This document shows positions 43,462 through 52,969 of a stretch of 64,000 nucleotides of DNA, piece after piece. Numbering within the stretch: position 1 is the first letter of the stretch; each line of letters begins with the position of its first letter. This DNA comes from Clostridiales bacterium. Its GTDB lineage: Bacteria; Bacillota; Clostridia; Christensenellales; Aristaeellaceae. Under the pieces are notes generated by a model, which ran no database searches, was not told the origin of the DNA, and saw nothing but the letters and a program-made list of their open reading frames with translations. The stretch is from assembly GCA_004557125.1 (NCBI GenBank), contig SFET01000001.1:62001-126000 (forward strand). The letters are read 5' to 3'. The position numbers were made by a program, and so were the translations under genes.

Positions 43462-44214
43462 ATGAACGTGCGCAACCTGATTAAGAAATACGACGGCAAG
43501 GCAGTCGTGGACTCGGTGAGCTTCGAGCTTCCCCGGGGCAAGGTCATCTCCCTGATCGGCCCCAACGGTGCGGGCAAGTCCACCGTGATGGGCATGATCT
43601 CCCGGCTGATCGCCCGGGACAGCGGCGCAATCGACTTCGAGGACAGGGATCTCGCCCGCTGGAAGAGCAAGGATCTCGCCAAGCGCCTGGCGATTCTGAC
43701 CCAGCGCAACGAGGTGCAGATGAAGCTCACCGTGCGGGAGCTGGTGGCCTTCGGCCGCTTCCCCTACTCCGGCAGCCACCTGAACGCGGAGAATCTGCGC
43801 ATCATCGACCAGGCCATCGCCTACATGGAGCTGGAGGAATATCAGGATCGCTTCATCGACGAGCTCTCCGGCGGCCAGCGCCAGCGCGCCTACATCGCCA
43901 TGGTCATCGCCCAGGACACGGACTACGTGCTGCTGGACGAGCCGACCAACAATCTGGACATCTACCACGCCACCAACATGATGAAGATCGTGCGCCGCCT
44001 CTGCGATGAGCTGGGCAAGACGGTGATTCTGGTGCTGCACGAGATCAACTACGCCGCCTTCTACTCCGACTACATCTGCGCCTTCCGGGACGGCAAGGTG
44101 GCCAAATTCGGAACCGTGGAGGAGGTCATCACCAAGTCCACCCTGTCCGAAATCTACAATGTGGACTTCGAAATCATGAATATCGGCGGCAAACCGCTGA
44201 CGATATACTATTGA
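43462..44214 (+). CDS. Iron-siderophore ABC ATPase
   Basis: A 250-residue FepC/YclP-type ATPase. Walker A GPNGAGKST near residues 33-41, signature LSGGQRQR near 135, Walker B YVLLDEPTNNLD near 153-164. It energises the two FecCD permeases. ATG follows directly on the previous stop codon. Forty bases later the binding-protein gene starts. Confidence 0.95.
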   Translation: MNVRNLIKKYDGKAVVDSVSFELPRGKVISLIGPNGAGKSTVMGMISRLIARDSGAIDFEDRDLARWKSKDLAKRLAILTQRNEVQMKLTVRELVAFGRFPYSGSHLNAENLRIIDQAIAYMELEEYQDRFIDELSGGQRQRAYIAMVIAQDTDYVLLDEPTNNLDIYHATNMMKIVRRLCDELGKTVILVLHEINYAAFYSDYICAFRDGKVAKFGTVEEVITKSTLSEIYNVDFEIMNIGGKPLTIYY

Positions 44215-44254
44215 TTCCCATTTTCAGTACTTTTTTAAAAAGGAGCGTATCAAC

Positions 44255-45208
44255 ATGAAGAAACTGCTTGCACTCGCACTTGCACTGCTTATGATCTGCG
44301 GCGTCGCCGCCTGCGCGGAGACCGCGCCCGAAACCATCGTCCTGCAGACCTTCGACGGCGACTCCCAGCCCATCGAGCTGAAAGTTCCCTACGATCCCCA
44401 GCGCATCGTGGTGCTGGACATGGCCTGTCTGGACATCCTCGTCAGCTTGGGCATGGAGGAGCGCATCGTGGGCAGCGTCGCATCCACGCTGGAATACCTG
44501 GACGCCTACGCATCCGCCGACGGCGTTGCGAACGTGGGCACCGTCAAGACCTTCGACCTGGAGGGCATCATGGAGTGCGAACCCGACCTGATCCTGATGG
44601 GCGGCCGCGGTACGGAGTTCTACGACAGCCTCGTCGAAATCGCCCCGGTGGTGCGCATCATCACCGATTCCAGCATCGGCCTGGTGGAGAGCGTCACCGT
44701 GCACAGCAAGGAGATCGCCTCCCTGTTCGGCCTGGAAGCCGAAATCGACGCGAAGGTGGCGGGCTTTGCCGACCGCATCGCTGCGCTGCGCGACTTCGCC
44801 GAGGGCCAGACCATGATCCTGGGCATGTGCAGCGGCGGCGGCTTCAGCGCCATCGGCGACACCGGACGCTGCTCCATCATCGGCACCGAGATCGGCTTTG
44901 AGAACATCGGCGTGGCAGAGGATCGCGAAACCTCCACCCACGGCGACGAGGCCTCCTTCGAGTTCATCCTCGATCTGAACCCGGACTACATCTTCGTCAT
45001 GGATCGCGACGCCGCCATCGGTGCAAGCGAGGGCGTGCAGACCGCGCGGGAGATCATGGAAAACGAGCTGGTCATGTCCACGGACGCCTACAAGAACGGC
45101 CATCTGATCATCCTCGCCCACCCCGCCGCCTGGTACACCGGCGAGGGCGGCATCACCGCGCTGGACATCATGCTCCAGGATCTGGAGAGCGCCCTGCTGA
45201 ACCGCTGA
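44255..45208 (+). CDS. Iron-siderophore substrate-binding protein
   Basis: A 317-residue exported protein of the FepB/YclQ (periplasmic_binding_2) fold. The mature N terminus has the RIVVLDMACLDILVSLGM block near 50, and DLEGIMECEPDLILMGG near 95. The signal peptide contains VAAC, which fits a lipobox, so this one may be a lipoprotein; a cut after ACA is also possible. It resembles petrobactin/catecholate binders. AAAAGGAG precedes the ATG. It ends the iron operon before a strong terminator. Confidence 0.92.
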   Translation: MKKLLALALALLMICGVAACAETAPETIVLQTFDGDSQPIELKVPYDPQRIVVLDMACLDILVSLGMEERIVGSVASTLEYLDAYASADGVANVGTVKTFDLEGIMECEPDLILMGGRGTEFYDSLVEIAPVVRIITDSSIGLVESVTVHSKEIASLFGLEAEIDAKVAGFADRIAALRDFAEGQTMILGMCSGGGFSAIGDTGRCSIIGTEIGFENIGVAEDRETSTHGDEASFEFILDLNPDYIFVMDRDAAIGASEGVQTAREIMENELVMSTDAYKNGHLIILAHPAAWYTGEGGITALDIMLQDLESALLNR

Positions 45209-45228
45209 GCGCAGAAAAATACAGCAAA

Positions 45229-45271
45229 ACGGAACCGGCGCTGCCGAAACGCAGCGCCGGTTCCGTTCTGT
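45229..45271. terminator. Bidirectional terminator of the iron operon
   Basis: A perfect 16-bp stem (45229-45244 with 45251-45266) with a 6-base loop. T content after it is modest (TTCCGTTCTGT), but the stem is very strong. Confidence 0.82.
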
Positions 45272-45334
45272 CATGGGGGCATTCCTCTGACCGAGTAGGC
45301 CAGGTCGGGCTGCAGCGGGATTCGCACGCGCAGG

Positions 45335-46363
45335 TCATTCCTTCGACTGTGCGAACAGCCAGTCGCGGATGCCCTCGATGGTGTAGGCCACGGTCCAGGT
45401 GTAGGTGTGGTTGCCGCCGGAGAGCACGGTGTAGTTGATTTCGCAGTCCTGCGCCTCCATTTCAGCCACCCGCGCGGCCATCTCCTCGGCACCGGCCTCG
45501 CCGTCCCACATCTCGGAGGTCGCCACCTGCGCGCCCAGCTGCACCCAGTTCTCCGTGGCGGCGTTCATGCCGGGATAGGCCTTGGTGTCGCCCTCGCAGA
45601 CCACGATCCACAGCTTGTCATCCACCATCGCGGACATCTCCTCCACATCCCACTGACAGGCCACCAGCAGCTGCGCGGCGTAGAGATCGGGATATTTGTC
45701 GCTCATGGCGATGGTGGTCATGCCGCCCTGGGACTGCCCGGTACCGTAAATGCGGCTCTCGTCCACCGCATACTCGTCAATGAAGGAGAAGATCAATTTG
45801 CTGACCAGCGTCAGGCCCTCGCTCCACTCATAGTCGTCCTCCGTCAGCATGCCGATGCTGCTGACCAGATCCAGCGTGTACTGGGGCGCGAGCACGATGC
45901 AGGGGTGCTTGGCCTGCTCCGCGTCCGTGGCCCACACCGCCGCGCCATCCTGGCGGATCACATCGGTCACATCGTTGCTGTTCACGCCCGCGTCGGCGAT
46001 GTAGATCACCAGCGGATATTCCGTCACGCCGTCGTAGCCCTCGGGCAGAAACAGGTTGTAGGGAATCGTCAGGCCGGTCTCCGGGTCAGTGTACTCGTGC
46101 TGGGTGAACTTCGCCTCGGCCTCGGCGTAGTGGCTCTCCACCATAACGCCGCCCTGACCGCCGCCCATGCCGCCGCGACCCATGCCATCCGGGCGTTCGC
46201 CCATGCCCTCCGGCTTCTCTCCCATGCCCTCCGGGCGTTCGCCGCGTCCTGCAAATTCGCCGTTCTCCATTGCGGGTCGATCCTGCGTCTCCGGTTCCTC
46301 CGCCAGTGCGCAGCCCATGCAGGCCAGCGCCAGCATCAGACAGATCATTCTTTTCAGCTTCAT
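45335..46363 (-). CDS. Secreted alpha/beta-hydrolase (esterase/peptidase) with Gly-Met-Pro-Glu repeats
   Basis: A 342-residue exported hydrolase. A signal peptide (ALA-E, residue 21) precedes a low-complexity stretch with tandem RPEGMGE/KPEGMGE/RPDGMGR repeats near 40-65. The hydrolase domain has IPYNLFLPEGYDG near 100, a nucleophile GTGQSQGGM near 212, an acid CEGDTKAYPGM near 258 and a histidine GGNHTYTW near 318. This resembles PHB-depolymerase/feruloyl-esterase-like enzymes. It converges on the iron operon, so a siderophore esterase role is possible but unproven. ATG at 46363 with GGGAGGG. Confidence 0.8.
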   Translation of the reverse strand: MKLKRMICLMLALACMGCALAEEPETQDRPAMENGEFAGRGERPEGMGEKPEGMGERPDGMGRGGMGGGQGGVMVESHYAEAEAKFTQHEYTDPETGLTIPYNLFLPEGYDGVTEYPLVIYIADAGVNSNDVTDVIRQDGAAVWATDAEQAKHPCIVLAPQYTLDLVSSIGMLTEDDYEWSEGLTLVSKLIFSFIDEYAVDESRIYGTGQSQGGMTTIAMSDKYPDLYAAQLLVACQWDVEEMSAMVDDKLWIVVCEGDTKAYPGMNAATENWVQLGAQVATSEMWDGEAGAEEMAARVAEMEAQDCEINYTVLSGGNHTYTWTVAYTIEGIRDWLFAQSKE

Positions 46364-46397
46364 ATCAAGCCCTCCCCTTTGATGTTTAAGGATGGCA

Positions 46398-46432
46398 ACA
46401 AAAAATGCGCAAGCCCATCTGGACCTACGCAT
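46398..46432 (-). terminator. Terminator of the lysine importer operon
   Basis: On the minus strand a stem (46431-46421 with 46417-46406, with wobbles) is followed by six T residues, downstream of the ATPase gene. A TATACT at 46458-46453 just before it could make it an attenuator for the esterase gene. The rest of 46364-46515 shows nothing clear. Confidence 0.6.
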
Positions 46433-46515
46433 GTTTCTGCTGCTCGACAGCTTCAAGTATACACCGCAGCTGTGAACAGGGTTTGAACGCAGGGTGAAGT
46501 TTGCGCGGAAAGGCC

Positions 46516-47230
<715 letters not shown>

Positions 47231-47247
<17 letters not shown>

Positions 47248-48022
47248 TGTTACCCTCCTCGTGAACCGCGATGGCGGCGTGGCTGTCGGACTGGGAGCCG
47301 TGGATCACGTAGTTCTCCGGGCCGTCCATCTTCTTTTCGATCAGGCGCAGGATGCGGGTGATCGTGAAGGTGAGGGTCAGGTAGATCAGCGCGATGATGA
47401 AGTAGGTTTCAAAGTAGCGGAAGTACGCGCCCGTGGCGGACTTGGCCTGGAAGAACAGCTCCGTGACGGAGATGACGTTCAGCACGGAGGAGTCCTTGAT
47501 GTTGACCACGAACTCGTTGCCGATGGAGGGCATGATGTTGCGGATCGCCTGGGGAAGCACCACGCTCACCATGGTCTGCCAGTGGGTGAGGCCGATGGAG
47601 TGGGCGGCCTCGGTCTGGCCCTTGTCGATGGAGATGATGCCGCCGCGGATGATCTCCGCCATGTACGCGCCGGTGTTGATGGACACGATGAAGATCGCGG
47701 CCACCAGACGGGGCATGTCCAGTCCCAGGTACTGCAGCGCGCCGTAGTAGATAACCATGGCCTGCACGATCATGGGCGTGCCGCGGAACACCTCGATGTA
47801 GATGCCGAGGATGCCATGCAGGATCTTCAGCGGAACCCGCTTCCACGCGGGCGCCTTCGGACCCAGCTGAATGGTGCGCGCGATGGCCACCAGCAGGCCG
47901 ATCAGAAAGCCGAGAATGGTGCCCGTGACGGCGATCAGCAGCGTGTTGACCGTGCCGCGCAGGAACAGTCCGCCGTATTGCTTCGCCAGAAAGCCGACCC
48001 AGCCGAAAAATGAACTTGGCAT
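47231..48022 (-). CDS. Polar amino-acid ABC permease (probably lysine)
   Basis: A 263-residue HisM/GlnP-type permease with about five helices and the EAA loop EAAHSIGLTHWQTMVSVVLPQAIR near residues 142-165. EVFRGTPMIVQ near 84 is a family signature. A polar C-terminal tail of about 30 residues is longer than usual. ATG at 48022 lies six bases after GGAGG. It is separated from the binding-protein gene by 185 bases holding a stable hairpin. Confidence 0.92.
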
Positions 48023-48155
48023 GGAAATCCTCCTCAACGATTGAAGTTGCTCCCTCGTGCGCTGTGGCGCGATTTCTGCGCCGCAGCGATGCTAGGGAAG
48101 GGCGCGCCGCCGCGTTCCTGCGGCGTTCGTGCCCAATCCGCAAAGCGCCGTTCTA

Positions 48156-48196
48156 CGCAAACGCGGGCCGTCGCACAAGACGGCCCCCGCATGCGT
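48156..48196 (-). other. Intercistronic stem-loop between binding protein and permease genes
   Basis: A GC-rich stem (48062-like arms at 48162-48172 and 48179-48190) without a following T-run lies after the binding-protein stop. Such hairpins often stabilise the binding-protein message and raise its level relative to the permease. Confidence 0.6.
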
Positions 48197-48207
48197 GTGG
48201 TTCTGCT

Positions 48208-49005
48208 TTATTCCGCGCTCGGCTGCGCAGCCAGAGCGTCGTTCATGATCTGCAGACGATCTTCCTTGGAGATGGTCGCCAGCGCCTCGTTGATCTGCGC
48301 GGTCAGCTCGCTGCCCTTGGCCACGCCAACGGCGATGCTGGTGTCAGCGGGATCGGTCACGAAGCCCTTGCCCTCGTCAAAGACCACGTAGGTCAGGTCG
48401 GGGTTGGTGGCGATGGCGCTCTCCGCACCGGGACGCTCGGAGATGTAGCCGTCCACGGAGCCCGCGGTCACAGCGACGATCATGGTCGGGAAGGTGTCCA
48501 TGGGGGTGGCATGCTTCACGTCCGGGATCTGATCGATGACGGTGTCGTGGAAGGTGTTCAGCTGGCCGACGATGGTGGCGCCCGCGAAGTCCTCCAGGGA
48601 GGTGGCGTCGGCATAGCCGCCGTCCTTGCGCACCACGATCACCAGGTCGCTCTCATAGTAGGGATCGGTGAAGTCGATGGTCAGCATGCGCTCCTCGGTG
48701 GGGCTCATACCGGCGATGATGCAGTCGATGGCGCCGCTCATCACGGACATGATCAGGCCGTCCCACTCGGTCTTGACGATCTCGATGTCCATGCCCAGGT
48801 AGTCGGCAACGTGCTTTGCGATGCGCACGTCGTAGCCGTCGGCATAGCCGCCGCCCGCCAGCGGGATCGCGTTCTCGCCAGGCTCGGTCTGGGTCCAGTT
48901 GTAGGGCGCATAGTTGCACTCCATGCCGACGCGCAGGGTCTGCGCACAGGCGACGCCCGTCAGCGTCAGGGCAAGGATCATCACAACGGCGATCAGGTTT
49001 CTCAT
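48208..49005 (-). CDS. Polar amino-acid substrate-binding protein (probably lysine)
   Basis: A 265-residue exported protein of the SBP_bac_3 family. After a signal peptide (ACA-Q, residue 22) come LRVGMECNYAPYNW, ADGYDVRIAKHVADYLGM and GLIMSVMSGAIDCIIAGMSPTEER, the ligand pocket with the conserved arginine that binds the amino-acid carboxylate. The signal peptide lacks a canonical lipobox. AGGAGGAAG precedes the ATG. It is first in the operon, behind a lysine riboswitch and terminator. Confidence 0.93.
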   Translation of the reverse strand: MRNLIAVVMILALTLTGVACAQTLRVGMECNYAPYNWTQTEPGENAIPLAGGGYADGYDVRIAKHVADYLGMDIEIVKTEWDGLIMSVMSGAIDCIIAGMSPTEERMLTIDFTDPYYESDLVIVVRKDGGYADATSLEDFAGATIVGQLNTFHDTVIDQIPDVKHATPMDTFPTMIVAVTAGSVDGYISERPGAESAIATNPDLTYVVFDEGKGFVTDPADTSIAVGVAKGSELTAQINEALATISKEDRLQIMNDALAAQPSAE

Positions 49006-49063
49006 GGTTTCTTCCTCCTCAAATCTCGTTCCCTGTGTTCCCCGGGGATTGGAATTGCCGGAA

Positions 49064-49099
49064 GTAAAAAGCGGTCACAGCTGCGCGCCATGACCGCTC
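49064..49099 (-). terminator. Riboswitch-linked terminator (attenuator) of the lysine importer
   Basis: On the minus strand a GCGGTCA/TGACCGC stem (49097-49091 with 49077-49071, loop 13) is followed by TTTTT, between the riboswitch and the binding-protein start. It is the likely expression platform. Confidence 0.85.
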
Positions 49100-49126
49100 G
49101 AAAATACGACAGAATGCTGTCTTATC

Positions 49127-49308
49127 CGGCAATAGCGCTCCACGATTCCGCGATGGAACCGTGACAGTCGCATGAATCTTCTCCATGCGCCCAACGCAGG
49201 CCCCTTCAAGCGGGCCCTTGTTTCGGCGGCGTCCCCTTTGACGCGGCCTCGATGCTGCTTGAACAGCTCCGCCGCGCGACTCTTGAACAACCGCGCCTCA
49301 ATTGCAAC
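49127..49308 (-). ncRNA. Lysine riboswitch (L box)
   Basis: Read on the minus strand, the leader shows the L-box blocks in order: GAGGCGCGGTTGTTCAAGAG, AAAGGGGACGCCGCCGAA, GCGTTGGG, GCGACTGTC and GGAGCGCTATTGCC, with P1 closing as GCAAT (49305-49301) with ATTGC (49133-49129). These match the conserved core of the lysC leader in Bacillus (GAGGTGCG...CAAGAGT, AAAGGGGA...CGCCGAAG, GGAGGGCTATC). High lysine should form the terminator that follows. Confidence 0.85.
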
Positions 49309-49334
49309 GGGTTCGTTGCCCGAACCACGTATGT

Positions 49335-49362
49335 ATCATATCACTGAATCTGCATTTGTCAA
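49335..49362 (-). promoter_or_regulatory. Promoter of the lysine riboswitch transcript
   Basis: On the minus strand TTGACA (49362-49357), a 16-base spacer and TATGAT (49340-49335), ending about 27 bases before the riboswitch P1. Confidence 0.85.
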
Positions 49363-49397
49363 GCGTTCATCCTGCATTTTTACAGGAATTCAACAGA

Positions 49398-50267
49398 TTA
49401 CAGCCGCACCGGCGACAGCCACGCGCGCCGGCCCCAGTTATCCTCGATTTCGCAGCGGATGAAGGTCTCGCCCGGCTGAAGCTGATACACGTTCTCCTCC
49501 ATGCCCTCGCCCATGCGGCAGCGGCCGTCCACCCATACGAGGTTCGAGATGAACGTGCAGCGACTGACCGGCGTGGTGCGCACGATCAGCTCGCGCTCCG
49601 TCAGCTCCGCCTCGATGAACTGCGGGCCCTGGCTTGCGTAGAAGGAGCCGCGCTTCAGCGCCGCAATCACGCCCTCGGGGGTGAGCTCGTCCGCCTGAAG
49701 CATGGTGAAGGACATGCACTGCTCGCCGGTGTAAAAGTGACTGTCGTCCGCCGCGAGCTGGGGAATGCAGCGCCCACCGGCAGCCAGCAGATCCAGCACC
49801 CCGGAGGAGTCCGCACGGGGCGCGTTCCAAGGCGTGCCGGAGATGCTGTTGTACACCTCCGCCGCGCAGACGCCCTGCACCGTCCGCAAAAACTCCGGCG
49901 TATTCAGCGACCAGGCGGGATGACAGAGGATCGCCGCGCCGCCCACACGGTTGATGGCGTCGATCAGCTCTGGATACCCCATGCCCCGGTGAAGGCCCTG
50001 TGCGGCAGCCTCATCGGGAAACACGCCCACGATGTGTAATACTTGCTCGGGAAAGTTGAAGTCGTACTCCGCGCCGGGCAGCACCAGCATGCCCTCGAAG
50101 TCCCGGCCCCGGCCGAGCTTCCAGTGATCGCTGATCACCAGAAAATCGTAGCCCGCGTCGCGGAATGCGCGCATGACCTCCTCCGGAGTGCGCGTGCCGT
50201 CGCTGCGGGTGGTGTGGGCATGGGTGTTGCCCTTGTAGTAGCGCTTGCCTGCGTCGATCAGCTTCAT
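49398..50267 (-). CDS. PHP domain phosphoesterase-like protein
   Basis: A 289-residue protein with PHP metal-site motifs: NTHAHTTRSDGTRTPEE near residues 14-30, ISDHWKL near 45, GAEYDF near 65, ILCHPAW near 113 and a late AADDSHFY near 173. This is close to the set of histidines and aspartates for a trinuclear metal centre. Related stand-alone PHP proteins include histidinol phosphatases and nucleotide 3',5'-phosphatases; the exact substrate is unclear. The C-terminal 70 residues look like a small beta domain. It follows the methyltransferase gene by one base and likely shares its transcript. Confidence 0.85.
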   Translation of the reverse strand: MKLIDAGKRYYKGNTHAHTTRSDGTRTPEEVMRAFRDAGYDFLVISDHWKLGRGRDFEGMLVLPGAEYDFNFPEQVLHIVGVFPDEAAAQGLHRGMGYPELIDAINRVGGAAILCHPAWSLNTPEFLRTVQGVCAAEVYNSISGTPWNAPRADSSGVLDLLAAGGRCIPQLAADDSHFYTGEQCMSFTMLQADELTPEGVIAALKRGSFYASQGPQFIEAELTERELIVRTTPVSRCTFISNLVWVDGRCRMGEGMEENVYQLQPGETFIRCEIEDNWGRRAWLSPVRL

Positions 50268-50268
50268 A

Positions 50269-50850
50269 TTATTTCCTCTTTCTGTTCTTCTTGATGGCGA
50301 TCATCAGCGGCGGATCGCCGCTCTGGTTCAGGTAGGCGCGCAGCATCACGTCGTAGGCGCGCTCGTCCAGGCCCCGCGCCCAGGAAAGCAGCGCGTCGCG
50401 CTCCCGCGCGCCCTCCTCGTGTCCGGGATAGACGCACACGGTCATCACCCCGTCCTCCTTGAGCACGGTCAGCGCCGCAGCTACCGCTTCAAGCGTGGTC
50501 TCCGTCCGGGTGGTCACGCCGTGGGCCGCGCCCGGGAGCCAGCCCAGGTTGAACATCACCGCGTCGGCGCTCTCCGGCGGGACATATGCGCCCATGTTCT
50601 GGTGGCCGTCCAGGATGAGCGTCGCGCGATCCGCCACACCGGCCTCCGCAAGCCGCGTGCGGCTGCGCTCCACCGCCTCCTGCTGCACGTCGAAGCCGTA
50701 CACCCTGCCCGTCTCCCCCACCAGGCCGCACAGCCAAAGCGCGTCGTGACCGTTGCCCAGGGTGGCGTCCACCGCCGTCGCGCCGGGGTAGAGCGCGCGC
50801 TCGATCAGCTCCGCCGCCCAGAAGCGCGCGGATCGAAAGTCATTTGCCAA
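50269..50850 (-). CDS. rRNA methylase-like SAM methyltransferase (YtqB family)
   Basis: A 193-residue class I methyltransferase. The SAM motif is AVDATLGNGHDALWL near residues 25-39, followed by GFDVQQEAV near 53 and VMFNLGWLPGA near 98, all typical of the YtqB/rRNA_methylase group, which modifies tRNA wobble uridines in related proteins. The start is TTG at 50850 with GGAGGG six bases upstream; an ATG at 50871 lies before that ribosome site and is rejected. It leads the PHP gene. Confidence 0.85.
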   Translation of the reverse strand: MANDFRSARFWAAELIERALYPGATAVDATLGNGHDALWLCGLVGETGRVYGFDVQQEAVERSRTRLAEAGVADRATLILDGHQNMGAYVPPESADAVMFNLGWLPGAAHGVTTRTETTLEAVAAALTVLKEDGVMTVCVYPGHEEGARERDALLSWARGLDERAYDVMLRAYLNQSGDPPLMIAIKKNRKRK

Positions 50851-50869
50851 TTTGATCCCTCCGGATTCC

Positions 50870-50898
50870 ATTGTATACCACATAACCCCGCCGTTCAA
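50870..50898 (-). promoter_or_regulatory. Promoter of the methyltransferase-PHP operon
   Basis: On the minus strand TTGAAC (50898-50893), a 17-base spacer and TACAAT (50875-50870), 19 bases before the TTG start. The -10 is only about a dozen bases upstream of the probable mRNA start, giving a short leader. Confidence 0.65.
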
Positions 50899-50919
50899 GC
50901 CGCTTCGGGTAAAGATGCA

Positions 50920-52077
50920 TCAGCTGCGCGCAGTCCTTTTGAAGAAAGCCGCCAGCAGCGCCATGGCGCACAGGCTCAGCAGCGCGCCCAGGCCCATCGC
51001 AAGCCCCAGCGCCCGCTCGGCCAGCCGTCCAAAGACCAGGTTGGTCAGCACCGCCACGCCGTCGCGCAGCAGGGCATTGACGCTCAGCTCCGTGGCGCGG
51101 TTCTCCCCCGCCACCCGCTCGTTCTCCAGCCGCACATACAGCGGCGCGCAGAGCATCCATCCCAGCCGCAGCAGCAGCACCGCCGCCACCGACAGCATCA
51201 GATTCCGCGTCAGCGCCAGCGTCAGGGACGCGAGCGCCGCCGCCAGCGCGCACAGCATGCCGAAGCGCATTTCTCCCAATCGACGCGTACAGCGCTGTGA
51301 CAGTCCGCCGACCATGCCCGCGAGGGTCAGCAGCAGATACACCGCGCCGTAGCCCGCGCCGCGCATGCCGCACATTTCGTATTGCTTCTGGCACAGAAAG
51401 ACCGTGATCGTCTGGTGGGTCTCCGCCAGCAGCGCCATGGACAGCACCAGCAGAAGCAGTCCCGGCGTGCGCACAAGCCCCCGCAGCGCACTTCCAAAGT
51501 CCCGCACCGGATGCATCGACGAGCGCCGCTCCTCCGGGCGCACCTCCACGATGCCCAGCGACAGAACCGCCGCCAGGCCGTAGCTCAGCACGGTCAGCAG
51601 GCCCGCCAGGCGGTAGTTTTCGCCCACAAAGACCGAGTAGACCACCGCAGCCGCCATCAGTCCCGCCTGACCCAGGCTGTTCCAGATCCCGAAGCAGCGC
51701 TGGGACTGTCCTTCATCCGCGGACAGATACAGCACGGCCTCCTCCACGCCGGAGAGTCCCGCGCACACCACCGAAAGCAGCACGCGCTCGATCAGGAACA
51801 TGCCGAAGCCCTCCGCGCGCCAGAACACGACCTTCGAGACCAAGTACAGCATGCAGCAGAAGATCATCGTCCTGCGGTAGCCGATGCGGTCCGCCACCGC
51901 GCCCCAGGGCAGTTCCAGCATGAGCCCCAGCGCCATGGAGATGCTCTCGATCAGGGTGATCTGGAAGATCGTGACCCCCGCCGCCTCCCGGTAGAGGGTG
52001 GCGATGGGACCGTAAAACACCATGCCCTGCAAGAGGGCGATGGCATACATGATGCCGATGTTGCGCCGCGCCCGCAC
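50920..52077 (-). CDS. MFS transporter
   Basis: A 385-residue protein with about twelve helices. The A-loop between helices 2 and 3 reads GAVADRIGYRRT near residues 58-69, the major facilitator signature. Substrate unknown; such proteins in Bacillota export drugs or take up sugars. The start is probably GTG at 52077, seven bases after AAGGGGG, giving the N terminus VRARRNIGIMYAIAL; an ATG at 52110 lacks a ribosome site. It follows the M15 peptidase terminator. Confidence 0.85.
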   Translation of the reverse strand: MRARRNIGIMYAIALLQGMVFYGPIATLYREAAGVTIFQITLIESISMALGLMLELPWGAVADRIGYRRTMIFCCMLYLVSKVVFWRAEGFGMFLIERVLLSVVCAGLSGVEEAVLYLSADEGQSQRCFGIWNSLGQAGLMAAAVVYSVFVGENYRLAGLLTVLSYGLAAVLSLGIVEVRPEERRSSMHPVRDFGSALRGLVRTPGLLLLVLSMALLAETHQTITVFLCQKQYEMCGMRGAGYGAVYLLLTLAGMVGGLSQRCTRRLGEMRFGMLCALAAALASLTLALTRNLMLSVAAVLLLRLGWMLCAPLYVRLENERVAGENRATELSVNALLRDGVAVLTNLVFGRLAERALGLAMGLGALLSLCAMALLAAFFKRTARS

Positions 52078-52118
52078 AGCTTTTCCCCCTTTTCCCTTCC
52101 ATATTTCCATTCAGGACG

Positions 52119-52150
52119 CGAAAAACCGCCGGAAAATGTCCGACGGTTCT
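52119..52150 (-). terminator. Terminator of the M15 peptidase gene
   Basis: On the minus strand a 9-bp stem (52148-52140 with 52132-52124, one wobble) is followed by TTTTT. Confidence 0.82.
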
Positions 52151-52162
52151 CTCGGAAATGCA

Positions 52163-52816
52163 TCAGTCCAATCCGTAAAACTGCTGCATGTACTCCTCCA
52201 GGCAGAGGTTGTTCTCCATGATGTAGGTGGCCGCCTCCACGCCCACGTAGCGGAAGTGCCAGGGCTCGTTGGAGATGCCGGTGATGTCGCTCTTCTCCTC
52301 CGAATAGCGCCAGATGAAGCCGTACTCCGCGCAGTGCTCCTTCAGCCACGACCACACCCGGTCCTTGCTGCACTTCTCGCTGTTGGCGGTGCCCACGTCG
52401 ATGGCCAGGCCCAGCTGATGTTCGCTGTAACCCGGATAGGCCGCCCACTTCAGCGCCTCGACCTGCGCATCCTCGTGGGAGTAGCCCTTCTCCTTGAAGG
52501 AGCGGTACTTCTTCACCAGCATGTTCTTCTGATCCTCGTAGGTGCGGTAGGAGGAGATCACCAGCGGCGTGCGGCCCGCCGCGCGGGCGGCGTCGAACAT
52601 CGCCTGCAGCTCGGGATAGATGCGGCTGTCCACCTTTTGTCCGTTGCGCAGCTCGGTAAACTCCGGCACGACCCAATCCTCCGGCACGGCATGGGTGCTG
52701 TTCACCAGGGTCAGATTCCAGGGGATCTGTGCCGTCTCCGCCCCCGCGCAGGCAAACGATGCCAGTATGCCGATCAGCGCAAGCAGCGCCGCAATTCGCC
52801 TAAGCCCTTGTTTCAT
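52163..52816 (-). CDS. M15 family D-alanyl-D-alanine / LD-carboxypeptidase
   Basis: A 217-residue exported zinc peptidase of the VanY/LdcB type. A signal peptide (AGA-E, about 27) precedes the SSYRTYEDQ block near 90, the zinc motif SEHQLGLAIDVG near 132-143 (SxHxxGxAxD) and EPWHFRYVG near 185 (ExxH). It trims the peptide stem of peptidoglycan. The second ATG, at 52816, has GGAGG at ten bases and is preferred to 52822. It is transcribed singly. Confidence 0.92.
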   Translation of the reverse strand: MKQGLRRIAALLALIGILASFACAGAETAQIPWNLTLVNSTHAVPEDWVVPEFTELRNGQKVDSRIYPELQAMFDAARAAGRTPLVISSYRTYEDQKNMLVKKYRSFKEKGYSHEDAQVEALKWAAYPGYSEHQLGLAIDVGTANSEKCSKDRVWSWLKEHCAEYGFIWRYSEEKSDITGISNEPWHFRYVGVEAATYIMENNLCLEEYMQQFYGLD

Positions 52817-52851
52817 GGTCATTTTTCCTCCATTGGCAGCATGCCGGAACC

Positions 52852-52880
52852 ATTATAGCGCAGCTGTGTAAAAATGACAA
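52852..52880 (-). promoter_or_regulatory. Promoter of the M15 peptidase gene
   Basis: On the minus strand TTGTCA (52880-52875), a 17-base spacer and TATAAT (52857-52852). Confidence 0.82.
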
Positions 52881-52969
52881 CATATATGCGCGGGCTTCTT
52901 CGCAATGTTTCGACCAAAACAGCACATCCTTTGCTCCGGTGGACAGGGGCGACATTGCCCGTACAAATA

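Noticed and set aside
49075..49290. 71-residue minus-strand open frame
   Set aside because: It lies within the lysine riboswitch and its terminator, and the Arg-rich translation has no family features.
49006..49330. T-box leader for the amino-acid transporter
   Set aside because: A GGAACC occurs only on the strand opposite to transcription and the AGGGTGGNACCGCG box is absent; the transcribed strand fits a lysine riboswitch.
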